A stretch of 64,000 nt of DNA, taken from assembly GCF_007667425.1 (NCBI RefSeq), contig NZ_VDRC01000001.1:1952595-2016594 (forward strand). Direction: 5' to 3'. A program made the translations under genes and the position numbers. The notes under the pieces were generated by a model that saw only the letters and a program-made list of their open reading frames with translations, had not been told where the DNA came from and searched no databases. The DNA is from Microbacterium sp. 1.5R (lineage in GTDB: Bacteria > Actinomycetota > Actinomycetes > Actinomycetales > Microbacteriaceae). Positions 14,877 through 22,281 of the stretch are shown here, one piece after another; position 1 is the stretch's first letter; the number at the start of each line of letters is the position of its first letter.

Positions 14877-15677
14877 CTACTCCGAGATCGGAGTGCGGAC
14901 GAGCGAGACGCCCTGCTCCTCGATGGCGGATGCCGTGGCGTCGCCGAGTCCGGCATCCGTGATGATCATGTCGAGATCGGGCAGGTCGAACACGCGGTAG
15001 CGGCCGAACGTGCCGTACTTCGAGCTGCCGGCGACGAGCACCGACTCGGTCGCGCTCTCGAGTGCCGCGGTCTTCGGGGCGATCTTCGACTCGGTCGGCG
15101 TCGTCACCCCGCGACGGAGGTCCCACGACGACGACGACAGGAACGCGATGTCGATCGACAGCTCGTGCAGGGTGAGGGCCGCGAGGCGGCCCGTCGTCGA
15201 CTGGTTGGCCTTCTCGACTCGGCCGCCGATCGCGATGAGGTCGGCGGTGGGGTGGTCGAGGAAAGCCGTGACGATGGCGAGATCGTTGGTCACCACGGTG
15301 AGGTCGCCGACCGCCTCGAGGTGCGGCCGCATCGCCTGGATCGTCGTGCCGGCGTCGAGGTAGATCGTCATCGACTCGGAGACGAGGGATGCCGCGTGCC
15401 TGGCCATCCCGTCCTTCTCCACGACGTCCTGCCGCGCCTTCTCGAACCGCGACGGCTCGGCGACCAGGCGCGACGCGATCTTCGCTCCGCCCGGGGTCGC
15501 GAGCACGCGGCCCGACTCTTCGAGCGCCGCGATGTCACGCCGGATCGTCATGTGGCTGACGCCGATGAGCTCGGTCAGCTGCCGGTAGCTGAGCACACCC
15601 TCGCGCTTCAGGTGCCGGACGATGAGCTCGCGCCGCTGCTCCGGGATCAGCGGGGTGGAGGCGGCGGGCTTGGTCAT
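14877..15677 (-). CDS. DeoR/GlpR family sugar-responsive repressor
   Basis: The 266-residue protein has the DeoR N-terminal helix-turn-helix (RRELIVRHLKREGVLSYRQL, then TELIGVSHMTIRRDIAALEESG at residues ~15-57). The DeoRC sensor domain follows, with YLDAGTTIQAM, VVTNDLAIVTAF and a late SSKYGTFGRYRVF. DeoR sensors bind phosphorylated sugars or sugar acids. It is the last gene of the minus-strand kinase-decarboxylase-regulator operon, 12 bases after the OtnC-like gene. It probably controls the divergent promoter at 17578-17744, where CATGTGAA direct repeats occur. The inducer is probably a tetronate phosphate or related intermediate. Confidence 0.88.
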   Translation of the reverse strand: MTKPAASTPLIPEQRRELIVRHLKREGVLSYRQLTELIGVSHMTIRRDIAALEESGRVLATPGGAKIASRLVAEPSRFEKARQDVVEKDGMARHAASLVSESMTIYLDAGTTIQAMRPHLEAVGDLTVVTNDLAIVTAFLDHPTADLIAIGGRVEKANQSTTGRLAALTLHELSIDIAFLSSSSWDLRRGVTTPTESKIAPKTAALESATESVLVAGSSKYGTFGRYRVFDLPDLDMIITDAGLGDATASAIEEQGVSLVRTPISE

Positions 15678-15689
15678 GACGTCGTCAGC

Positions 15690-16346
15690 CTAGCGAACGA
15701 GCGCGGCGTCGGCGGTCCAGGGCGTACCCCACCGATCGGCCAGCGCCCGCACATCGGCCGGCGGCAGGAGCCGGCGCTGTCTGCCGTCGGTGAGCAGCGC
15801 GATGCGCGACGCCTCTTCCAGTTCGATGGCGGCCTCGATCGCGGCATCCAGGGTGTCGGCCGACACGATCTGCCCGTGATTCGCGAGCAGCGCTCCGTGG
15901 AACGGGAGGGGCAGCGCGAGCAGCTGCGCGGCGAGGTCGGGGTCGCCCGGCGCGCGGAACGGGATCAGCGGACTCTGGCCGACCCGCATCACGAAGTAGG
16001 GGGTGAGCGGGGGGATGGCGCTCGTGTCCGACCACGGCTCGAGGCAGCTCGCCGCCACGGCGAACGGCGAGTGCAGGTGCACGACGGCGCGGTGGGCGGG
16101 GTTCTTCGCGTAGAACGCGAGGTGCAGCGCGAGTTCCTTCGACGGATTCGCGCCGCGCACGACGTCGCCCGCAAGGGTGACCACGGCGACGTCGTCGGGC
16201 GAGAGCCGGCCCATGTCGGTGCCGGTTCCGGTCATGTAGACCAGGTCGCCTGCGAGCGTGCTGACGTTGCCGCTGCTGCCGGGGCTGATGCCGGCGGTCG
16301 CCACCCGGGCGCCCGCCGCGATGAGGTCGTCAATCGGTGAGGTCAT
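15690..16346 (-). CDS. otnC: Class II aldolase, 3-oxo-tetronate 4-phosphate decarboxylase-like (OtnC)
   Basis: The 218-residue protein is a class II aldolase/adducin-family enzyme. GISPGSSGNVS (residues ~19-29) is the phosphate-binding loop. NPSKELALHLAFY carries the catalytic Glu, and VVHLHSPFAVAAS with LLANHGQIVS provide the three metal-binding His residues. Its pairing with a DUF1537 kinase matches the known OtnK/OtnC pair, in which 3-oxo-tetronate is phosphorylated and then decarboxylated to dihydroxyacetone phosphate. The ATG at 16346 overlaps the kinase stop by 17 bases; the frame upstream of it is only kinase shadow. Ribulose- or fuculose-phosphate aldolases are the alternatives, made less likely by the kinase partner. 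Confidence 0.75.
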   Translation of the reverse strand: MTSPIDDLIAAGARVATAGISPGSSGNVSTLAGDLVYMTGTGTDMGRLSPDDVAVVTLAGDVVRGANPSKELALHLAFYAKNPAHRAVVHLHSPFAVAASCLEPWSDTSAIPPLTPYFVMRVGQSPLIPFRAPGDPDLAAQLLALPLPFHGALLANHGQIVSADTLDAAIEAAIELEEASRIALLTDGRQRRLLPPADVRALADRWGTPWTADAALVR

Positions 16347-17577
16347 CGAGCGCCCTCCAGGCGGTGGTGAACATGTCTTCCGAGCCGAAGTTGCCGGACT
16401 TGAGTGCGATGGTGAGTGCACCGTGCGCGGAATCGGCGGCGCTCCAGCACACGCCGGCCGCGATTCGCGGACCGATGTGCAGGCGCTGCACTCCGAGGTG
16501 CTGCACGACGGCGCCCGAGGTCTCGCCGCCGGCGACGATCACCTGGGTCACGCCGCGGTCGCGCACGGCGCGGAGGACGATCTCCGAGAGCACCGTCTCG
16601 ATGCCGGCGGCCACGGTGTTTCCCTCTGGTCCGCGACGGATGTCGTCGAGCGTTCCGACCGAGTAGACGAGCGGCACGGCGTCGTCGTCGAGGGTGCGCA
16701 GCCACTCCAGGGTCTCGTCGATCACCCGGTCGGGCTCGGCGGCGATCGCCTCGATGTCGAGCTTGCGATGGGGAAGCGTCGCCGAGGCGTGCGCGATCTG
16801 CGCCCTCGTCTTCGCCGAGGCGCTGCCGCAGACGATGAGCCGCCGTCCGGCGACGACCTCGATCTCGGAGAGCGTCCCCGGCCGAGGGCCGGTCATTCCC
16901 AGGGCGAGGCCGGCCCCACCGCTCACGACCCGCCAGTCCGAGGTGGCTGTGGCGATGGTCTCGAGGTCGGCGTCGGTGAGGGCGTCGACCACGGAGTACC
17001 CGTCGGGCGCGGCGTTCAGTGCAGACCGGAGCGCGGACGGCCCGGCCCAGACGACGGGCGCGGCGACCTCGTGGATCGTGCGCTCGGTCTGCGGGGCGAG
17101 GACGTCGCGGAGGCGCGACTCGGTCATCGGGGTGAGCGGATGGTGGCGCATCGGGGAGTTCTCGAGCAGCTCGTCGCCGACGAAGAGATGACCGCGGTAC
17201 ACGGTGCGTCCGTTGTCGGGGAACGACGGCACGACGACGGTGCGGGTCTCGCCGAGGGTGTCGAGCACGGCGTCGAGCACCGGACCGATGTTGCCCTCGG
17301 GAGTCGAGTCGAAGGTCGAGCAGTACTTCACGTAATAGCGCCGCGCACCGAGCTTCTCGAGAGCGTCGACGGCGCGGATGCTCTGCGACACCGCCGACGC
17401 GACGGGGGCCGTTCGCGTCTTGAGCGCGACGACCACGGCATCCGCATCGCCGAGCGCTTCGGCGGACAAGGGGGCGTCTTCGATGGAGACGACCGCGCGG
17501 AAGCCGCGCTGGCGCAGCGCGATGGCGAGATCCGTCGCGCCGGTGAAATCATCTGCGACTGCGCCGATGTCGATCAC
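16330..17577 (-). CDS. otnK: DUF1537 four-carbon acid sugar kinase, 3-oxo-tetronate kinase-like (OtnK)
   Basis: The 415-residue product has the DUF1537 kinase signatures: IGAVADDFTGATDLAIAL at the N-terminus (sugar-acid binding domain), YYVKYCSTFDSTPEGNIGPV in the middle and IVAGGETSGAVVQHLGV in the C-terminal nucleotide-binding domain. Family enzymes phosphorylate 3-oxo-tetronates or other four-carbon sugar acids with ATP. The GTG at 17577 is chosen because GAGGAGG lies four bases upstream and because family proteins start at this IGAVADDFTG region; the longer frame runs through the divergent promoter. It heads the minus-strand operon otnK-otnC-deoR. The exact sugar acid is not set by the sequence, because the usual isomerase OtnI is absent here. 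Confidence 0.8.
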   Translation of the reverse strand: MIDIGAVADDFTGATDLAIALRQRGFRAVVSIEDAPLSAEALGDADAVVVALKTRTAPVASAVSQSIRAVDALEKLGARRYYVKYCSTFDSTPEGNIGPVLDAVLDTLGETRTVVVPSFPDNGRTVYRGHLFVGDELLENSPMRHHPLTPMTESRLRDVLAPQTERTIHEVAAPVVWAGPSALRSALNAAPDGYSVVDALTDADLETIATATSDWRVVSGGAGLALGMTGPRPGTLSEIEVVAGRRLIVCGSASAKTRAQIAHASATLPHRKLDIEAIAAEPDRVIDETLEWLRTLDDDAVPLVYSVGTLDDIRRGPEGNTVAAGIETVLSEIVLRAVRDRGVTQVIVAGGETSGAVVQHLGVQRLHIGPRIAAGVCWSAADSAHGALTIALKSGNFGSEDMFTTAWRALDDLTD

Positions 17578-17613
17578 GCGTCCTCCTCGGGGATGTGTGC
17601 CCCCATTCGACCA

Positions 17614-17631
17614 CATGTGAATCCATGTGAA
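17614..17631. promoter_or_regulatory. Two CATGTGAA direct repeats, 10 bp apart (putative DeoR operator)
   Basis: CATGTGAA occurs at 17614-17621 and again at 17624-17631, spaced one helical turn, in the 167-base gap between the divergent otnK and SAF-dehydrogenase genes. DeoR-family proteins often bind direct repeats. An 11-base CTGTGACACAG palindrome follows at 17654-17664, close to where the plus-strand promoter should lie. Confidence 0.5.
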
Positions 17632-17744
17632 CAAATTTGATAATTCTGTACCGCTGTGACACAGTGAGCGGAGCCCGCGAGGAGAACCCGCTCCGCAGGC
17701 ACCGTACGACCGCACGGAACGTCCCGTGCAGAGGAGGAACACCG

Positions 17745-19043
17745 ATGACCCGTGCTCCGATCCGCGTCGCCCTCACCGGCGCCCGAGGAGGCTTCGGCCG
17801 TACCTTCCTCGCCCAGCTGCGGACGATCGGCCGCATGACGGCGACCCAGCTCATCGACCCCGACGTCGACGGTGTGCGCACCCTCATCTCCGACCTCGGC
17901 AGCCTGCCGGACGCCGAGCCGATCGCCGGCCACGACGACGTGCGGTGGGACGAGATCGATGTGCTCGTCGAGGCGAGCGGACGCGTCGAAGCGGGCTACC
18001 GCTACGCCGCCGAGGCGATCTCCCGCGGCATCCACGTCGTCATGGTGAGCAAGGAGATCGAGAGCGTGGCCGGGGTCTCGCTCGCCCGCGCCGCCCGCGA
18101 GCAGGGCGTCGGATACCTCCCGGGAGACGGCGACCAGCCCGCGAACCTGCTCCGTCTGCTCGACTGGGTCGAGCGCGTCGGCCTGCACGTCGTCGCGCTG
18201 GGCAAGTCCGGCGAGTACGACCTCGTCTTCGACCCCGCATCGGGCATCGTCGAGCAGCAGGGAGAGCGCATCGACGCCCCCGCGCTCGCCGACCACCTGC
18301 TCCTCGCCGACGACCTCGCCGACACCCTCGCCGCTCGCGCGGCCGCCGTCGCACCGCTGAAGCGCGCCGCCGCCGCCGACTCCTGCGAGATGGCCGTCGT
18401 ATCGCTCTACTCGGGCGCCACCGCCGACGTCGAGCGCATGCACTACCCCGTCGCCCGCCCGAGCGAGCTCGCCGACGTCTATGCGCGTCGCGCCGACGGC
18501 GGACTCGTCGGCACCGACCGGGTCGTCGACGTCTTCTCGGCGCTGCGTCTGCCGGGCGAGGCCAGCTTCGCCGGCGGCGTGTTCACCGTCGTGACCACCG
18601 GTGACGACGAAGTATGGCAGCTGCTCGCCGGGAAGGGGCACGTCGTCTCGCGCTCCGGCCGTTACGCCTGCATCTACTGGCCCTACCACTTCATGGGCGT
18701 CGAGACCCCGCTCACGATCGACGCCGTGGTCGAGGGTACGACCCCCGTCTCCGAGCCCCGACACCACACCGTGCTCGCTGCGCGCGCGGTCGGCGCGCTC
18801 GCCGCCGGGACGACGTTCGAGGTCCGCGGGCACCACCATGAGATCGACGGCGTGCATCCGGTGATCATCGACCGCGCCGACGCCCTCGCCGACGACGACG
18901 ATGCACTCGCGGCGGCGTACTACGTGCTCTCGGGCGCCCGCTTGGCCCGTGACGTCGCCGACGGCGAGCTCATCCGACTCCGCGACCTCGACGGCGTCGC
19001 CGCCGATGTGCGCGCGGCGTTCGTCGAGGGCGTCCGGCTGTGA
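17745..19043 (+). CDS. Homoserine-dehydrogenase-like NAD(P) oxidoreductase with C-terminal SAF domain (COG4091 type)
   Basis: The 432-residue protein has an N-terminal Rossmann domain (RVALTGARGGFGRTFLAQL, residues ~6-24; then WDEIDVLVEASGRVEAGYRY). A catalytic-like middle region includes VVMVSKEIES and GYLPGDGDQPANLLRLLDW. The C-terminal part (~320-425) looks like the SAF domain also found in antifreeze-like proteins and altronate dehydratases. COG4091 enzymes are poorly characterised. It is the first gene of the plus-strand operon and ends in a GTGA overlap with a lactonase gene. In this context it is the best candidate for the dehydrogenase that feeds a 3-oxo acid to the OtnK/OtnC pair. 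Direct evidence for the substrate is missing. GAGGAGGA precedes the ATG at 17745. Confidence 0.75.
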   Translation: MTRAPIRVALTGARGGFGRTFLAQLRTIGRMTATQLIDPDVDGVRTLISDLGSLPDAEPIAGHDDVRWDEIDVLVEASGRVEAGYRYAAEAISRGIHVVMVSKEIESVAGVSLARAAREQGVGYLPGDGDQPANLLRLLDWVERVGLHVVALGKSGEYDLVFDPASGIVEQQGERIDAPALADHLLLADDLADTLAARAAAVAPLKRAAAADSCEMAVVSLYSGATADVERMHYPVARPSELADVYARRADGGLVGTDRVVDVFSALRLPGEASFAGGVFTVVTTGDDEVWQLLAGKGHVVSRSGRYACIYWPYHFMGVETPLTIDAVVEGTTPVSEPRHHTVLAARAVGALAAGTTFEVRGHHHEIDGVHPVIIDRADALADDDDALAAAYYVLSGARLARDVADGELIRLRDLDGVAADVRAAFVEGVRL

Positions 19044-20005
19044 CCGTGGAGTCCGCCGCGCGCATCCGCGACGCCCGTCTGCCCGACGGGTACGACCTGC
19101 GCATCGTCGACGCCCACCACCACTTCTGGGACCTCGACGGCGACGGACGCTGGCCCTGGATCCAGGACGAGTACAACGAGGACTTCTTCCTCGGCGATTA
19201 TCACGCCATGCGGCGCACGTTCCTGCCGCCGCAGTATCTCGCCGAGACCGCCGGGTGGAACGTCGTCGGCACCGTCCACTGCGAGGCCGAGCGCAGCCGC
19301 GACGAACAGGTCGCGGAAGACGACTTCCTGCAGTCCCTCAGCGACGCCACCGACGGCCGGTTCCCGCTCGCCGCCGTCGCGCACGTCGGGTTCCTGCAGC
19401 CGGATCGCGACGAGGTGCTCGCCGCGCACGCCGCGCGGTCGATCGTGCGCGGCATCCGCTCGAAGCCCGTGATCGCGCCGCGGGCGGGCGAACGCGCCAC
19501 CGGGCCCGGCACGCTGCAGGATCCCCAGTGGGTCGAGGGCATCGCGGCGCTCGCCGCGCACGGCTTCTCGTGGGACCTGCGGGTGCCGTACCACCACCTC
19601 GCCGAGGCCGCAGACGTGCTCGCCGACTTTCCCGACCTCCCGGTCGTGATCAACCACTGCGGCCTGCCGCTCGACCGCTCCGACCTCGGCCTGCAGATCT
19701 GGCGACAGGGCATGGAGCGCCTCGCCGCGCTGCCGCGCACCGTGGTCAAGGTGTCGGAGCTCGGCCTGTACCGCAACCGCTGGGACCGCCCGTCGAACGA
19801 GGCCGTCGTGCGCGACACGCTCGCGATCTTCGGTGCGGACCGCGCGCTCTTCGCCTCGAACATGCCGGTCGCCACCCTGACCGCGCCCTCCTTCGACGAG
19901 GTGATGGACACGATCCTCGCCGGCGCCGCGCAGCTGGACTCCGCCGGGCTCGACGCGCTCTTCCACGGCACGGCCGCGCGCGTCTACCGCCTCGACCTCC
20001 CCTGA
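19040..20005 (+). CDS. Amidohydrolase-2 family lactonase-like protein (COG3618), first copy
   Basis: The 321-residue protein has the Amidohydro_2 TIM-barrel pattern: IVDAHHHFWDLDGDGRWPW near residues 22-40 supplies the metal His pair, VVINHCGLPL (~205) the mid-barrel His, and ALFASNMPVA near 275 the last barrel strand. Relatives hydrolyse sugar-acid lactones such as rhamnono- and fuconolactone. The usual strand-8 Asp (GSDWP) is Asn here, and no Asp follows. The GTG at 19040 overlaps the preceding stop. It probably opens a sugar-acid lactone upstream of the dehydrogenase. The second copy at 21339 shares the fold but only loosely the sequence, which suggests two different lactones. Confidence 0.8.
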   Translation: MTVESAARIRDARLPDGYDLRIVDAHHHFWDLDGDGRWPWIQDEYNEDFFLGDYHAMRRTFLPPQYLAETAGWNVVGTVHCEAERSRDEQVAEDDFLQSLSDATDGRFPLAAVAHVGFLQPDRDEVLAAHAARSIVRGIRSKPVIAPRAGERATGPGTLQDPQWVEGIAALAAHGFSWDLRVPYHHLAEAADVLADFPDLPVVINHCGLPLDRSDLGLQIWRQGMERLAALPRTVVKVSELGLYRNRWDRPSNEAVVRDTLAIFGADRALFASNMPVATLTAPSFDEVMDTILAGAAQLDSAGLDALFHGTAARVYRLDLP

Positions 20006-20050
20006 CCTCGATCTCCCGACCCCGATCTCCCGACCCACCGAGGATTCCTG

Positions 20051-21346
20051 ATGACAACCGTCGACACGGGCACCGCCGCCCGCACCGCTCGCCCCACGAA
20101 GATCCGCTGGTGGGTCATCGTGGTGCTCTTCGTCTTCTACACGATCAACTGCATCGACCGCGCCTCGCTCTCGGTCGCGCTCCCGACGATCAGCGCCGAG
20201 TTCCTGCTCGAGCCGGCAGTGCAGGGCATCATCCTCTCGGCGTTCTTCTGGACGTACTGCCTGTTCCAGATCCCCGGCGGTCTGGCCGCCGACAAGTTCG
20301 GACCGCGCCGGGTCATCGGCATCGCCGCCGTGATCTGGGGCTCGTTCACCGCCCTCGCCGGACTCGCGGTGAACGCCGTGATGCTCGTGCTCAGCCGCCT
20401 CGGCCTCGGTGCCTTCGAGGCGCCCTACATGCCGTCGGCCAACAAGCTGGTGACGCGCTGGCTGCCCGCGAAGCACCGGGCCACCGGCGTGACGCTCATC
20501 GACTCGGGCGCCCCGCTGGGCTCGGCGTTCGGCGCGCTCGTCGTGACCGGGCTCATCACCGCGACCGGCTCGTGGCGCTGGTCGTTCATCATCATCGGCC
20601 TCGCGACCGTGCTGATCGGCATCGGCGTGGTGCTGTTCATCCGCAATCACTCGTCGGAGCACCCCCTCGTCAACCGGGCGGAAGAGGCCCTGATCCGCTC
20701 GGGCGAGAAGGCGGAGACCCCGCAGGAGGAAGCGCCGGGCATGAGCCGCGCGACCGTCTTCTGGATGGTCATCGGGCGTATGGGCTGGGCGATGGTCTTC
20801 TGGGGCCTCGTGACCTGGGGGCCGACCTACCTCTCGCAGGCCCGCGGGCTCGACCTCGCGGCGATGGGCTTCGCGACCTTCCTCATCTTCCTGTGCGGAG
20901 CGGCGGGAGAGATCCTCAGCGGCATCCTCGCCGACGCCCTGCAGAAGCGCATGACCCCGAACCGCGCGTTCAAGCTGCTGTTCGGCGGATCCGGCGCGCT
21001 GAGCCTGATCGCACTCGGCTTCCTGCCGTTCGTCAGCGACGCAGGCACGGCCGTGACCCTGCTCTGCATCGGCGTCTTCTTCAACCTCTTCGGCGGGCTC
21101 TACTGGACGATCCCGGGTCGCCTCGCCAAGCCCGAGCGCGTGGGCGTGGTCGGCGGCGTCATGAACTTCGCCGGCACGTCGGCCGGCATCGTCGTGCCGA
21201 TCGTCGCCGGTCTGCTCGTGCAGTTCACGGGCGGATACACCGCGGTGCTCGTCTACCTCGCCGTCTGCGCCGCGATCTACCTCATCGGCTCGCTCTCGAT
21301 CGACTTCGAGGGACGCGGCGTGCGCAAGGCGGTCGCCCATGCCTGA
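20051..21346 (+). CDS. ACS-family MFS transporter (sugar-acid carrier), first copy
   Basis: The 431-residue protein has ~12 helices and the anion:cation symporter signature. INCIDRASLSVALPTISAEF is in helix 1, PGGLAADKFGPRRVIG lies between helices 2 and 3, and GLGAFEAPYMPSANKLVTRW is in helix 4. ACS carriers import organic anions such as hexuronates, galactonate or tartrate with protons. Its last eight bases overlap the next lactonase gene, so the two are coupled. It is one of two ACS carriers in the same operon, which supports uptake of two related sugar acids or lactones. Confidence 0.85.
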   Translation: MTTVDTGTAARTARPTKIRWWVIVVLFVFYTINCIDRASLSVALPTISAEFLLEPAVQGIILSAFFWTYCLFQIPGGLAADKFGPRRVIGIAAVIWGSFTALAGLAVNAVMLVLSRLGLGAFEAPYMPSANKLVTRWLPAKHRATGVTLIDSGAPLGSAFGALVVTGLITATGSWRWSFIIIGLATVLIGIGVVLFIRNHSSEHPLVNRAEEALIRSGEKAETPQEEAPGMSRATVFWMVIGRMGWAMVFWGLVTWGPTYLSQARGLDLAAMGFATFLIFLCGAAGEILSGILADALQKRMTPNRAFKLLFGGSGALSLIALGFLPFVSDAGTAVTLLCIGVFFNLFGGLYWTIPGRLAKPERVGVVGGVMNFAGTSAGIVVPIVAGLLVQFTGGYTAVLVYLAVCAAIYLIGSLSIDFEGRGVRKAVAHA

Positions 21347-22265
21347 CCTGTACGTCGGTCCGATCATCGACTCGCATCACCACGTATGGGATCTGGGTCT
21401 CGGACGGCATCCCTGGCTGATGCCCGAAGTGCGCGTGCCGCACCGGTACGGCGACTACGAGCGGATCAAGCACGACTACCTGCCGGCCGACTACCTGAAC
21501 GACATCGCGGGCACCGGCGTCGTCGCCTCCGTGTACATGGAGGCCGAGTGGCAGCCGGGCGATGCGATGGGCGAAGTCCAGATCGTCGAACGGTACCGCG
21601 AGCAGAGCGGCGTACCGGGGGCGATGGTCGCTCAGGCCTGGCTGGATGCTCCGGATGCCGCGGAGCGGCTGACCGAGCTGGCCGCCGTGCCGTCGGTGAA
21701 GAGCGTGCGGCACAAGCCGGGGGGAGCGGCGTCTCCTGCCGAGCGACGGCAGGGTGTGCGCACCCTCCTCGACGATGATCGGTGGCGAGCGGGCTACGCG
21801 CTCCTCGCCGAGCGCGGCCTGCACTTCGACCTGCAGACGCCGTGGTGGAACCTCGTCGATGCGCGTCGACTCGCCGACGACTTCCCCGACACGACCCTCG
21901 TCGTCGACCATGCCGGGGTGCTCGCCGCTCGCGACGCCGACACGGTGGCCGCGTGGCGGGCGGCTCTGGAAGACATCGCCGCTGCGCCGAACGTCGTCGT
22001 CAAGGCATCCGGTCTCTGCGTCGAAGGCGAGCCGTGGACCGTCGAGTCCAACCGCGGCCCGATCGGCGACCTCGTGCGGATCTTCGGCGCCGAGCGCGTG
22101 ATGTTCGGCAGCAACTTCCCGGTCGACGGCATGTTCATCGACTTCCGCGGACTCGTCGACGGCTACCGGCAGATCCTGTCGGCATTCGACCCCCACGAAC
22201 AGCGCGCCGTGTTCCACGACACCGCCCAGCGCGTCTACGCCCCCCTCCCCCTCCCGACCCTCTGA
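21339..22265 (+). CDS. Amidohydrolase-2 family lactonase-like protein (COG3618), second copy
   Basis: The 308-residue protein carries GPIIDSHHHVWDLGLGRHPW (residues ~6-25, metal HxH), GVVASVYMEAEW, VVDHAGVLAARDA (~190, mid-barrel His) and VMFGSNFPVDGMF near 257. Like the first copy it has Asn where many COG3618 lactonases have the strand-8 Asp, but here an Asp follows two residues later (SNFPVD), which may take over. Predicted to hydrolyse a sugar-acid lactone. It starts inside the end of the upstream ACS carrier gene, and the next carrier follows after 16 bases. Confidence 0.8.
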   Translation: MPDLYVGPIIDSHHHVWDLGLGRHPWLMPEVRVPHRYGDYERIKHDYLPADYLNDIAGTGVVASVYMEAEWQPGDAMGEVQIVERYREQSGVPGAMVAQAWLDAPDAAERLTELAAVPSVKSVRHKPGGAASPAERRQGVRTLLDDDRWRAGYALLAERGLHFDLQTPWWNLVDARRLADDFPDTTLVVDHAGVLAARDADTVAAWRAALEDIAAAPNVVVKASGLCVEGEPWTVESNRGPIGDLVRIFGAERVMFGSNFPVDGMFIDFRGLVDGYRQILSAFDPHEQRAVFHDTAQRVYAPLPLPTL

Positions 22266-22281
22266 TCAACGAAGGACCGCC

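Noticed and set aside
18901..21420. Plus-strand ORF of 839 codons across the lactonase and carrier genes
   Set aside because: It lies in a wrong frame through two real genes and is almost pure Arg/His/Ala/Pro.
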